A model generated the notes under the pieces. That model was not told the origin of the DNA. It made no database searches and worked only from the letters and a program-made list of their open reading frames with translations. This document shows, one piece after another, positions 51,175-59,688 of a stretch of 64,000 nucleotides of DNA. The DNA is taken from NCBI RefSeq assembly GCF_001544555.2, contig NZ_FCOK02000002.1, positions 1-64,000 of the forward strand, given 5' to 3'. This DNA comes from Caballeronia udeis. Its GTDB lineage: Bacteria > Pseudomonadota > Gammaproteobacteria > Burkholderiales > Burkholderiaceae. Every line of letters starts with the position of its first letter. Within the stretch, counting starts at the first letter, position 1. The translations under genes and the position numbers were made by a program.

Positions 51175-51487
51175 CTTGTTTGTCTCATTCCATTTTTGTG
51201 CAGGTACGGGATAAACGGATGATGCTTACGCAATATTCCGGTGCCTGACAAATATTTCGACGGATGTCCGGTGATTTTGATCCTGTCGATTGGCTGACAC
51301 GTCGTCTCAAGATTCATCAGGTTGTCGAGCGTCCGGCGAGGACGCTCTATCCGGCGACTTGGCTACAATCGACGGCATCGGACGACACGGTTCTCCGCCA
51401 GCCGCCCGGCCAGACGTGCCGATTCGCATTTTTTCGGCCGTGAACGGGCCGATAAGCCAAAACCCGGCTTGAAACGAACGAGGTGAA
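51175..51487. other. Divergent intergenic region before the CoA-transferase gene
   Basis: The 313 bases hold the promoters of the small secreted protein (minus) and the CoA-transferase (plus). An 8-base perfect stem (51328-51335 with 51341-51348, loop GGCGA) and a TACAAT box near 51363 are the only features seen. The ribosome site of the downstream gene is ACGAGG at about 51478-51483. Confidence 0.45.
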
Positions 51488-52780
51488 ATGGTGCAGGACA
51501 GCAAGAACCAACCGTCGCCGGAGAACCCGGGCGCGAACACGAATACAACGAGAAAACGCCCGTTGGACGGCATTCGCGTGCTGGATTTATCGCGGGTGCT
51601 GGCGGGGCCGTGGTGCACGCAGAACCTTGCGGATCTGGGCGCACAAGTGATCAAGATCGAGCGCCCGGGCGCGGGCGACGACACCCGAACATGGGGCCCG
51701 CCATTCCTGCGCGACGCCGAGGGCCGCGATACGTCGGAGAGCGCGTATTTCCTGTGCGCGAACCGCAACAAGCAGTCGGTTGCCATCGACATGAGTTCAT
51801 CTGAAGGCGCCGCACTTATCCGCGAGTTCGCGAAGTCGTGTGACGTGGTCGTCGAAAACTTCAAGGTCGGCGGACTCAGGAAATATGGGCTGGACTACGA
51901 GAGTCTTTCGGCGCTGAATCCGCGGCTCGTGTACTGCTCGGTGACAGGGTTTGGTCAAAGCGGGCCGCTATCGCAACGCGCGGGTTACGACTTCCTGATC
52001 CAGGGCATGGGCGGGCTGATGAGCATCACCGGCGAGCCCGACAGCGTCGCGGGAGGCGGTCCGGAAAAAGTCGGCGTGGCCGTGACGGACTTGATGGCCG
52101 GCATGTATGCCACCACCGGCGTGCTCGCCGCGCTGATGGAGCGGGAAAAGAGCGGCCTCGGGCAACATCTCGACATCGCATTGCTCGATTGCCAGCTCGC
52201 CATGCTCGCCAATCAGTCGATGAACTATCTCACCACCGGCATCGCGCCACAGCGCATGGGCAATGCGCATCCGAACATCGTGCCGTATCAGACGTTTGCC
52301 GCGAGCGACGGCCATGTGATCGTCGCATGCGGCAACGACAGCCAGTTTCGTTCGCTGTGCACCGCGATGAACGTACCGGAACTCGCACTCGATGCACGCT
52401 TCGCCACGAATAGCGGGCGCAGCGTGAACCGGGCGGAATTGCTGCCCCAACTGGCCGCGGTGTTCATGACGCGTCCGCGCGACGCATGGGTCGACGCGCT
52501 TGAAGCGTGCGGCGTGCCGTGCGGGCCGATCAACGATATCGAGCAGGCTTTTGGTTCCGAACAGGCGCAATTTCGCGGCGCCGCGCGGGAGATAGCACAT
52601 CCCGTCGCGGGTGTTGCGCCGACGGTCGCGAGTCCGCTGCGTTTATCGGCTACGCCGGTCACGTACGATCAAGCGCCGCCGATGCTTGGACAACACACGA
52701 GCGCCATGCTGCGCGACGTGCTTGGCATGGACGACGCGCAGATCGGGGAGCTCATGCGAACGGGGGTGATTGGCGGATAG
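51488..52780 (+). CDS. CaiB/BaiF family CoA-transferase (class III)
   Basis: A 430-residue class III CoA-transferase. The N-terminal GIRVLDLSRVLAGPWCTQNL and DLGAQVIKIERPGAGDD are family signatures. NRNKQSVAIDMSSSEGA precedes the CoA site, and the catalytic aspartate is expected in the VAVTDLMAGMYATTGVLAAL segment. It transfers CoA between carboxylic acids (formyl-, succinyl- or other donors), but the acids cannot be named. It stands alone with no dehydrogenase or hydratase partner. Confidence 0.9.
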   Translation: MVQDSKNQPSPENPGANTNTTRKRPLDGIRVLDLSRVLAGPWCTQNLADLGAQVIKIERPGAGDDTRTWGPPFLRDAEGRDTSESAYFLCANRNKQSVAIDMSSSEGAALIREFAKSCDVVVENFKVGGLRKYGLDYESLSALNPRLVYCSVTGFGQSGPLSQRAGYDFLIQGMGGLMSITGEPDSVAGGGPEKVGVAVTDLMAGMYATTGVLAALMEREKSGLGQHLDIALLDCQLAMLANQSMNYLTTGIAPQRMGNAHPNIVPYQTFAASDGHVIVACGNDSQFRSLCTAMNVPELALDARFATNSGRSVNRAELLPQLAAVFMTRPRDAWVDALEACGVPCGPINDIEQAFGSEQAQFRGAAREIAHPVAGVAPTVASPLRLSATPVTYDQAPPMLGQHTSAMLRDVLGMDDAQIGELMRTGVIGG

Positions 52781-52921
52781 CTTGATTGCGGCGTGCAGGG
52801 CCTTAGTCCGGTGACGCGATACTTTATGACAACCTTCCGCTTGACTCCCCTAAAGCTCACCAAGGTATGGTTGGTCATGTGAAATCCACGCAAACACGCA
52901 GGATGCAAACCATGACCTCCT

Positions 52922-53380
52922 ATGATCGACGACCTTCCACGGGACGAGGCGGAACGCTTGTTGAGCCTCATCAAGTTTGGCGACCCATCAACGAGATGGA
53001 GAAGGCGGCAGCAAACGGTAAGTTGGGCGAAATGCGAGTTTGGTGTTACAGATGCCGAAGGCAGGCGCATTCATGGCATTACGGCTGATCTTTCTGTCCG
53101 ATACGGCCGGCGACCGCACCTTAAGCAATTCTTGTTCAGCATGTATTACTCCCAGCACAGGCGTAATCGTCGGGCGTACCAGCTCGACGTCTTTCAAAGT
53201 GGTCGACGACTAGCGGATCTTCATCGGCGTCCGCACGAACACGTGGGCCGCGAGCGGTTGCCGGGCCACGCTGAATGGTCCGCGATCAGTTTCGCGAGCG
53301 CGCTGTTGCTCTTCTGCACGAAGACCAATCTGACGCTGACGTGCGTCTTACCTGACCCATCGGTTCCGGAGTCGAAATGA
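52922..53380 (+). CDS. Uncharacterised protein, first gene of a coupled two-gene islet
   Basis: A 152-residue protein I do not recognise with confidence. It has a charged N-terminal helix (LPRDEAERLLSLIKFGD), a basic centre (DAEGRRIHGITADLSVRYGR) and a strand-rich RAYQLDVFQSGRRLADLHRR followed by PHEHVG. The His-rich HRRPHEHVG could be catalytic or metal-binding. The layout recalls uncharacterised partners of DUF1828 proteins (DUF6978-like), but I cannot confirm this. ATG 52922 follows a stop in its own frame and has no ribosome site. It overlaps the next gene by ATGA. Confidence 0.65.
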   Translation: MIDDLPRDEAERLLSLIKFGDPSTRWRRRQQTVSWAKCEFGVTDAEGRRIHGITADLSVRYGRRPHLKQFLFSMYYSQHRRNRRAYQLDVFQSGRRLADLHRRPHEHVGRERLPGHAEWSAISFASALLLFCTKTNLTLTCVLPDPSVPESK

Positions 53381-54162
53381 ATATCCAGTCGTCCTGCCAG
53401 GACATGTGTGCCAAGCTTGGCTTCGGCTGCGTGGAATTAGAAGATGAATACCCGCCCATGATGGCCCTTCAAACGCCGTTTGGCTTCTACGGCGGCGACC
53501 CGTTCGAGATCTACGCGGAATATCTGGGTGATCGCGAGCAGATACGGTTCTTTGATTCCGGGGGCACGCTCTTCCACTGCTTCTCTCGCCAGATCAGTTC
53601 ATTTCATCTGCGGGACTATCAGGTCGTGAAGGCGGCGATCAAGCAGCCCGGCATCAACGTGACTCAAGAGGGCGAAATTGAAGGCACGTTTGACGTGTCC
53701 GACATGGCGTCCGGCTTCGCGACTTATATCGACGCCTTGCTTGGCATGGCCAGATGGGAGTTTGATAACGCCGGCACCGACTTCGCGGTCCGCGAGCCCA
53801 GCCTGATTGATGACACGAGGCATTATCTCAACGCAATGAAGCCGGATGTTCCAGCAATCAGGAGCACGTTCAAGGCTGTGGGCGTGTCGGGTCGTCAGTA
53901 CGGCTTTGACCTGTCGCAGGATGACCGGCAGATCGACGTGATCTCATGTCATCGCAATGCTTCGTCGTCGGAGCTTTACAAGCTCGTGGACCTGCGTGGC
54001 AATGCACTGACCGCCAGCATGCCCATCGTCGTGGTGGTGGACGACCGTTTGTTACCCGAGCAGGCGGATCGTGAGGTGGCCGTGATCGGCCAGTACGCTG
54101 AGGCGTGGCCTATGAGAAAGCTGATTGAAGCAGCGGCAGGGGGTGGTTTGACGCGGCATTGA
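53377..54162 (+). CDS. DUF1828-like protein, second gene of the islet
   Basis: A 261-residue protein. Residues about 8-60 fit DUF1828: MALQTPFGFYGGDPFEIYAE matches the TPF...D.IEIY core, followed by an acidic FFDSGGTLF where the family has LTDDG. The remainder (DVSDMASGFATYIDALLGMA; ISCHRNASSSELYKLVDLRG) resembles the DUF1829-type C-terminal half. No catalytic motif is known for this family. Start ATG 53377 overlaps the upstream stop, so the two proteins are probably made together. Codon use looks less GC-biased than the neighbours, which suggests acquisition. Confidence 0.75.
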   Translation: MNIQSSCQDMCAKLGFGCVELEDEYPPMMALQTPFGFYGGDPFEIYAEYLGDREQIRFFDSGGTLFHCFSRQISSFHLRDYQVVKAAIKQPGINVTQEGEIEGTFDVSDMASGFATYIDALLGMARWEFDNAGTDFAVREPSLIDDTRHYLNAMKPDVPAIRSTFKAVGVSGRQYGFDLSQDDRQIDVISCHRNASSSELYKLVDLRGNALTASMPIVVVVDDRLLPEQADREVAVIGQYAEAWPMRKLIEAAAGGGLTRH

Positions 54163-54207
54163 GGGAGTGCCAACTGGTGGGAGCCTGGGAAGAATCGTGC
54201 ATGCAGC

Positions 54208-55491
54208 TCAAAGCTGCCAATCGAGCAACGGCACTGCTTTCTCTATCAGCTTCTCCAGCATTGGTCTGCGCAGCCACTCTTCGTATGTGACGAGGTGCGA
54301 TTTTTCAATATCGGCGTCGAAGATCGCGCTTTGCTGACGGGCAAATTCCCGATCGTAGATATTGAGGTTCGCCTCGTCGTTGAGCTTGAACGAACGGCTG
54401 TCGAAATTCGTCGATCCCACCGAAACCAGGTAATCGTCCACCACGAGTAATTTGCAATGAAACATGGTCGGCTGATACTCGTGGATTTCAATACCCGCGG
54501 CCAGCAGATCGCCCCAGCAGGCCCGGGATGCTTCGCGCACCGTATGGGTATCAATGCGTTTTCCCGGCGTCACAATGCGCACTCTCACGCCGCGCCGTGC
54601 AGCTTCCACCAAGGCATTGATGGTCAGACCATCGGGGACGAAATACGCGCTTGCCAGATGAATGCTCTGCGTGGCCGCCGTGATTGCCATGAGGTACATC
54701 AGTTCCATGTCGTCGGCGCCGTTGGCGGGTGAGCTGCTGAACATGTGCGCAACGCCGTTACCGGCATCGCCTTCCGGCAACGGGGGTATATCCGGGAAAT
54801 ACTTTGGGCCGTGCAGCACATTGCCCGTCGCCTTGATCCAGTTGTCCATGAACACCGCCTGCATGTGTCCGACCACCGGACCTTCCACCCGGAAATGCGT
54901 ATCGCGCCAATGCTTCTCGTCCTGCGCGTTCCCGGTCCACTCCTCTGCAATCCCTACGCCGCCGGTGAAACCCACGCGGCCGTCGATGATCAGCAGCTTC
55001 CGGTGTGTCCGGTTGTTCATTCGCCCAAGTCCGGTCCAGTGCGGCTTGTGGTATTGCACGACGTCGGCGCCGGCTTGCCGCAGCTCTTCAAGATAACGGT
55101 GGTCCATTTTCTTGCAGCCCACCCAGTCGAGCAGGATGTGCACCGCCACGCCCGAGCGCGCTTTTTCCGACAACGCCGCCGCGAATCGCGCGCCGATCTC
55201 ACCGGACCAGTAGATGAACGTCTCGAACGTGATCGTCTCTTTGGCGGCTTGAATGCTGTCGAGCATCGAAGGGAAAATTTCGTCGCCGTTCAGCAGCACG
55301 GCGTACCGGTTGCCAGAGGTCACTGGCGGCCCTAGCAGGAGGCTCATTGAGCGGATGAATTGCGGGTCGTAGCTGGCGTACAGCCGCTCGATGCTGTGCT
55401 CTACCTTCTTTTCGCCACTTACGAAATTCGCAAGGATCAGGACCACGACGAGCGTGACGGCTACCGTAAGCGGTATGGCGAGCAAGAGCAT
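54208..55491 (-). CDS. cls: Cardiolipin synthase-type phospholipase D family protein
   Basis: A 427-residue membrane-anchored enzyme with an N-terminal helix (LLLAIPLTVAVTLVVVLILA, residues 2-21). Two HKD motifs are present: THRKLLIIDGRVGFTGG and FHCKLLVVDDYLVSVGSTNF. These form one PLD active site that condenses phosphatidyl groups. The length and spacing fit the ClsB/ClsA-like group. ATG 55491 is chosen since it puts the membrane helix at the start, and the longer open frame adds 63 unrelated residues. It is convergent with the DUF1828-like gene. Confidence 0.88.
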   Translation of the reverse strand: MLLLAIPLTVAVTLVVVLILANFVSGEKKVEHSIERLYASYDPQFIRSMSLLLGPPVTSGNRYAVLLNGDEIFPSMLDSIQAAKETITFETFIYWSGEIGARFAAALSEKARSGVAVHILLDWVGCKKMDHRYLEELRQAGADVVQYHKPHWTGLGRMNNRTHRKLLIIDGRVGFTGGVGIAEEWTGNAQDEKHWRDTHFRVEGPVVGHMQAVFMDNWIKATGNVLHGPKYFPDIPPLPEGDAGNGVAHMFSSSPANGADDMELMYLMAITAATQSIHLASAYFVPDGLTINALVEAARRGVRVRIVTPGKRIDTHTVREASRACWGDLLAAGIEIHEYQPTMFHCKLLVVDDYLVSVGSTNFDSRSFKLNDEANLNIYDREFARQQSAIFDADIEKSHLVTYEEWLRRPMLEKLIEKAVPLLDWQL

Positions 55492-55713
55492 GTCGGGTTC
55501 CGTAGGAGACTGGCAGCGACAGGGACAAGGCGGACGTGTTGCACGAGCCGGAAAGCTCGGGTGTGCGCGACGGAAGTTCCGACACCCCTGGTAGCAAGGG
55601 ATGGACCTTCTACTTATTGCACTGCGTGGATCGATCTGATCCGGTCGCTCGGTGTGCGTGTCTCGCGGTTTCGCGGACACCCGATAACGCGGCCCCGAGT
55701 TGCTGCAAGTCCC

Positions 55714-56157
55714 TCACTCGTCCACGATCGAGCTCAGGTTCACACGCACGCGCCGCAGCAGCGAGATCAACTGTGCGCGTTCGTCGGCGTCCAGCCCTTC
55801 CAGGGCTTCAGCCGCCACCGAATCGCCCACCCGGCGGGCCTTGCCCAGTGCACCTTCCGCCTTTGCCGTCATCCGCACCGTCCGTTCGCGACGGTCATCG
55901 GGATTCGAAAAACGCTCGATCCAGCCGCCTTCCTCCATCCGGTCGAGCAGGCGACCCGCCGATATTGGCGCGACTTCCAACAGATCGGCTAGCCGCGCCT
56001 GGTTTACATCGCCGAAATGGGACAAATAGGCGAGCGCGCGGCATTGCGCCCGCGTGAGATCGAGGGACGATTTCGCGAGCTCGTCGAAGCGCTTGCTGCA
56101 CAAACGCCCAACATCCGAGATCAGAAAACCAAAGCGTTTGTCGAGGTGCGTTTCCAT
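55714..56157 (-). CDS. MarR family transcriptional regulator
   Basis: A 147-residue winged-helix repressor. The core is LDLTRAQCRALAYLSHFGDV, NQARLADLLEVAPISAGRLL (recognition helix) and DRMEEGGWIERFSNPDDRRE (wing, with the conserved D-RR). ATG 56157 (METHLDKRFGFLISDVGRL) is chosen over an upstream in-frame start lying inside the operator region. It is divergent from the EmrB-type pump and presumably represses it and itself until a drug-like ligand binds. Confidence 0.93.
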   Translation of the reverse strand: METHLDKRFGFLISDVGRLCSKRFDELAKSSLDLTRAQCRALAYLSHFGDVNQARLADLLEVAPISAGRLLDRMEEGGWIERFSNPDDRRERTVRMTAKAEGALGKARRVGDSVAAEALEGLDADERAQLISLLRRVRVNLSSIVDE

Positions 56158-56258
56158 GCGCCGATTATACGAAAGAAGCGCGCGCTCACCTGCACCCGGG
56201 CGAACGCGGGTTTCCCCGGGTTTTTGACGCCTTGCTGTAATAGTTACCCTGTTTATAA

Positions 56259-56270
56259 TAAGCATGCTTA
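56259..56270. promoter_or_regulatory. Candidate MarR operator
   Basis: A perfect 12-base palindrome TAAGCATGCTTA lies in an AT-rich stretch between the divergent marR and emrB-type genes, 40 bases before the pump start. MarR proteins bind palindromes of this kind. It overlaps likely promoter elements (TTTATAAT at about 56252-56259). Confidence 0.65.
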
Positions 56271-56309
56271 CTATTTTATGAGCAATCTGATAACGGAACT
56301 GGCGCCTGA

Positions 56310-57851
56310 ATGTCTTCTGAATCGATGCCGGCGAGCGCGGCAGCCACGCCGCTCAACCGGCCCATGCTCACGGTTTCGATCATGCTTGCAACGCTGATCC
56401 AGACGCTCGACAGCACGATCGCCAATGTCGCGCTGCCGCATATGCAGGGCACGCTGTCGGCGTCGCAGGATGAGATCACGTGGGTGCTGACGTCGTACAT
56501 TGTTGCCGCGGCAATTGCCACGCCGCTTACCGGCTGGTTGTCGGACCGGCTGAGCACGAAGCGTCTGCTGGTCATCTCAATTGCCGGTTTCACGGTTGCG
56601 TCGGCGCTGTGCGGGTTATCGGAGAGTCTTGCGCAGATTGTCGCGTCGCGATTGCTGCAGGGGATTTTCGGAGCCTCGCTCGTGCCGCTCTCGCAATCCA
56701 TCCTGCTCGACATCAATCCGCGCGAAAAGCAGGGTCAGGCGATGGCAGTCTGGGGCATGGGCGTGATGGTCGGACCCATTCTCGGGCCCACGCTCGGTGG
56801 CTGGCTCACCGACAGCTACAACTGGCGCTGGGTGTTTTTCATCAACGTGCCGATCGGCGCGTTTGCGCTTTTTGGCGTGCTGACGTTCCTGCCGGCGCGA
56901 GCCGCGAAGCTCGGCGTGAAATTCGACGCGTTTGGCTTCGCCACGCTGGGTCTGGCGATCGGCGCGTTGCAGGCCTTGCTTGATCGAGGCGAGCAGCTCG
57001 ATTGGTTCGGCTCGATCGAAATCCGCATTGAGGCGATTCTGGCAGTCTTGAGCTTTATCTTTTTTCTTGCGCACACGGCGACTGCCGGCAAGCGTTCGTT
57101 CTTCAAATATGAACTGTTGAAGGACCGCAATTTTGCGACTGGCGTGTTTTTTATCTTCGTGATCGGCGCGGTGATGTACGCGACGCGCGCGTTGCTGCCG
57201 CCAATGTTGCAGAACCTGATGAACTATCCGGTCGCCACAACCGGTCTGGTCACGGCACCGAGCGGCGCGGGCACGATGATCGCCATGCTGGTCGCCGGCC
57301 GGCTGCTGCGACGCACCGACGCGCGTCTTTTGTTGTTCGCGGGCTTTTTGATTTCAGCGTTCGCGCTCTGGCAGATGATGCACTACACGCTGGTGCTATC
57401 GGTGTCCGATATCGTGTGGCCTGGCGTGATCCAGGGTTTTGGTCTGGGTTTCGTCTTTGTGCCGCTGAGCGCACTGACGTTCTCCACGCTGACGCCCGAG
57501 TTACGTGCCGACGGCACCGCGACCTTCAGCCTGATGCGAAATATTGGCAGCAGTATCGGCATCTCGATCGTGCAGACCATGATGACGCGCGGCACGCAGG
57601 TCGCGCACGCCGACTTGGCAGCGAATGTGAACGTGTTCAATCCGTCGATGCAGCCCATGCTCGAGAGTGGATCGCAGGTCAGTCTCGCGCTGATGGATCA
57701 ATCGATCAATCAGCAGGCGCAGATGATTGCGTACCTGAACGACTTCAAGCTGATGTTCGTGGCGACCTTACTGGTGGTACCGCTGCTCTTGCTGATCAGG
57801 CCGATGCGAAGTGCGGCCAGCGAAACACTCGCTCACGCAGCTGCGGATTGA
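56310..57851 (+). CDS. DHA2 family (EmrB/QacA) MFS drug efflux pump
   Basis: A 513-residue transporter with about 14 membrane helices. DHA2 signatures are TLIQTLDSTIANVALPHMQG in helix 1, TSYIVAAAIATPLTGWLSDR, RLLQGIFGASLVPLSQSILL, and WGMGVMVGPILGPTLGGWLT (motif C of antiporters). No EmrA-type membrane-fusion partner is adjacent, unlike complete tripartite EmrAB systems, so a partner would have to be encoded elsewhere. Under likely control of the divergent MarR. Confidence 0.93.
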   Translation: MSSESMPASAAATPLNRPMLTVSIMLATLIQTLDSTIANVALPHMQGTLSASQDEITWVLTSYIVAAAIATPLTGWLSDRLSTKRLLVISIAGFTVASALCGLSESLAQIVASRLLQGIFGASLVPLSQSILLDINPREKQGQAMAVWGMGVMVGPILGPTLGGWLTDSYNWRWVFFINVPIGAFALFGVLTFLPARAAKLGVKFDAFGFATLGLAIGALQALLDRGEQLDWFGSIEIRIEAILAVLSFIFFLAHTATAGKRSFFKYELLKDRNFATGVFFIFVIGAVMYATRALLPPMLQNLMNYPVATTGLVTAPSGAGTMIAMLVAGRLLRRTDARLLLFAGFLISAFALWQMMHYTLVLSVSDIVWPGVIQGFGLGFVFVPLSALTFSTLTPELRADGTATFSLMRNIGSSIGISIVQTMMTRGTQVAHADLAANVNVFNPSMQPMLESGSQVSLALMDQSINQQAQMIAYLNDFKLMFVATLLVVPLLLLIRPMRSAASETLAHAAAD

Positions 57852-57856
57852 CGAAA

Positions 57857-58405
57857 CTACTTGATGGGTGAATCGCGTGTCAGCTCGCGCTGCGTCAGGT
57901 ACACGCGCAGATCGAATTCAACCTGGTGATAGCCCGGCTGCATGAATTCGCATAGCCGGTAAAACGCCTTGTTGTGGTCGCTTTCCTTCAAATGCGCGAG
58001 TTCATGCACGACGATCATGCGCAAGAATTCCGGCGGCGCCTCCTTGAACAGCGACGCCACGCGAATCTCCTTCTTCGCCTTGAGCTTGCCGCCCTGCACG
58101 CGCGATATGGCGGTGTGCAGGCCGAGCGCATGACGCAGCACGTCGAGCTTGGCGTCGTACATGACCTTATCGATGGCAGGCGCCACGCGCAGAAACTCCT
58201 GCTTCAGATCCGCGGTGTATTGATACAGCGCGCGGTCCGATTGCACGGCATGGCGCTGTGGGTACCGGTCGGCGAGATACACGCCCAACTGGTCATCGGC
58301 GATAAGTTTGCGGACTTTATCCTGAAGCGTTTGCGGGTACGCGCTCAGATATTTCAGAGGGAACATGGCGGGTTGCGATGCAGGATGTCGTGGCGTAACT
58401 GGCAT
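57857..58405 (-). CDS. YgjP-like (DUF45) metallopeptidase domain protein
   Basis: A 182-residue protein with the zinc-protease motif VHELAHLKESDHNKAFY (about residues 134-150), matching the HELAH...H pattern of the YgjP/DUF45 family. The substrate is unknown. Starts at 58405 and at 58366 (MFPLKYLSAYPQTLQDKV) are both possible. Neither has a good ribosome site, and the latter fits the family N-terminus better. It converges on the efflux gene with a 5-base gap. Confidence 0.82.
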   Translation of the reverse strand: MPVTPRHPASQPAMFPLKYLSAYPQTLQDKVRKLIADDQLGVYLADRYPQRHAVQSDRALYQYTADLKQEFLRVAPAIDKVMYDAKLDVLRHALGLHTAISRVQGGKLKAKKEIRVASLFKEAPPEFLRMIVVHELAHLKESDHNKAFYRLCEFMQPGYHQVEFDLRVYLTQRELTRDSPIK

Positions 58406-58754
58406 TGTAGCCGCGCTTGTTCAGCGCTTTCGGGTGATCCACAAGATACATGCGATCAGCGCCGGTTGAAGCGGCAACCGCGCGAGCAGAAGCCACGGAG
58501 GAATGCCAGGGAACAGATCGGCATGGACGGCGTTGCGGTGCCGTGGTTCTGCGTCACGCTGAGTGGTGAGCGTCAACACGCATTTCTCGATGCCCGGCTC
58601 GGCCCCGGACCAGATTGTTCCGCTCCGCCAATGCTATCGGGAAAGCAGGTGCGGCAGAAATGGTGTCCGCACATCGAGCGTTGCTAAGCAGAGCCTTTAA
58701 TGGGGCGGTTATCTCACTGATTGCTGGCCGATACCCAATGCACAGACGTGCGCT
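58406..58754. other. Intergenic region without a recognised gene
   Basis: These 349 bases lie upstream of the ygjP-like gene and downstream of the CRP-type gene, both on the minus strand. I see no RNA, no terminator with a U-tract and no coding sequence resembling a known family. Confidence 0.4.
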
Positions 58755-59531
58755 TCATTTGAATTTGCTGACGATTTGATCATCGACACCCATCACTTTT
58801 TTTCGGAGTTGCAGCTCCGCTTCACCTTTCGCCAGTCGTTTGAGCGTCTCGGCGTCGCGGACGATCAACCGCCTGTAATCGCGCTCGACCACCTGACCGT
58901 CTATAAGTGATCGGATCGCCCGCGACACGGTCTCGCGGCTCACGTTGGCCATGATTGCGATGGCCTGCTGATTCGGTAGGTTCTCGATGGTCAGGAGGTC
59001 GCCGGCGGACTTTTTTATCGACGCTTCGAGCACGGAATAGACACGTGCATAAGCGCGAGAAAGCCCGAGCATCGAGCGATAGTTCGATGCTTGCCGGATC
59101 GTTCGGCAAAGTCGCTGCAGGAGCGCCTCTACCACCGCCGGATTTTGGTAGAACAACGCTTGCGCCTGTTGCTTGGGCAAAAAGCCGACTACCGACTCGG
59201 TGGTCGCGATGATCGACGCCGAGCGAGGCCCCCCGTCGATAATCGACAGCTCACCGAAGTAGTCACCCGGCTCAACAAAATTGAGTCCGACTTCGCGCCC
59301 GTCTTCCGACAGCGCAATGACTTGCAGTTTGCCCGACATCAGCATCAGTAACGAAGAACCCGCATCACCTTTATGGACAACAAAGTCTCGTTTTCCGAAG
59401 CGTCGGTAGCGGATATGCCGGCTAGTCTCTTTGATGACCTCGTCGGTCACGTTTCGGAGCAGCTTTTGTCGCCTCAGCAGATCGATCGCCTTCATCGTAT
59501 CGCTGCTGTTCTCTACTTCATCTGTCAGCAT
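58755..59531 (-). CDS. CRP/FNR family cyclic-nucleotide-responsive regulator
   Basis: A 258-residue regulator. The cyclic nucleotide-binding beta-roll contains the phosphate-binding cassette FGELSIIDGGPRSASI, with the Glu and the Arg-Ser pair that hold cAMP in E. coli CRP. The C-terminal winged helix has VSRETVSRAIRSL, keeping Arg-Glu-x-x-x-Arg as in E. coli CRP, which read TGTGA half-sites. There are no N-terminal cysteines of the FNR type. Starts at 59531 and 59495 (MKAIDLLRRQ) are possible. It is divergent from the cyclase operon across a perfect CRP site, which argues that cAMP is its ligand. Confidence 0.92.
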   Translation of the reverse strand: MLTDEVENSSDTMKAIDLLRRQKLLRNVTDEVIKETSRHIRYRRFGKRDFVVHKGDAGSSLLMLMSGKLQVIALSEDGREVGLNFVEPGDYFGELSIIDGGPRSASIIATTESVVGFLPKQQAQALFYQNPAVVEALLQRLCRTIRQASNYRSMLGLSRAYARVYSVLEASIKKSAGDLLTIENLPNQQAIAIMANVSRETVSRAIRSLIDGQVVERDYRRLIVRDAETLKRLAKGEAELQLRKKVMGVDDQIVSKFK

Positions 59532-59593
59532 CTGGTGGCGGCCGCTCGGAGGTATGAAACCGCGCCACGATAAACGGGTTGCGTAGTGGAGCT

Positions 59594-59609
59594 TGTGACG
59601 ACCATCACA
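59594..59609. promoter_or_regulatory. Perfect-consensus CRP binding site
   Basis: TGTGA-CGACCA-TCACA matches the CRP consensus (TGTGA-N6-TCACA) at all ten fixed positions. It lies between the CRP-type gene (start 59531) and the FecR/cyclase operon (start 59689). Its centre (59601.5) is about 41 bases before the expected operon start site, the class II activation spacing. A further lone TGTGA half-site occurs at 59637-59641. Confidence 0.75.
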
Positions 59610-59629
59610 TCTTTGTTGCGGAATGTATT

Positions 59630-59635
59630 TATGAT
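59630..59635 (+). promoter_or_regulatory. Probable -10 box of the FecR/cyclase operon
   Basis: TATGAT at 59630-59635 is a good -10, but no acceptable -35 box lies 16-18 bases upstream, where the right half of the CRP site falls. This is typical of activator-dependent promoters. The expected start is near 59642. Confidence 0.55.
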
Positions 59636-59688
59636 CTGTGACCTAATGCTCGGAAAAGAGCAAAGCAAGTATTAGCGGATCACAATAA

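Noticed and set aside
52867-53088. A 73-codon frame overlapping the first islet gene in another frame
   Set aside because: It ends early inside the longer frame, has no domain, and does not couple to the DUF1828-like gene, whereas the 52922-53380 frame does.
57974-58687. A 237-codon plus-strand frame over the ygjP-like gene and the gap beyond it
   Set aside because: Most of it is antisense to the metalloprotease gene. The unique part beyond 58405 has no motif and no ribosome site.
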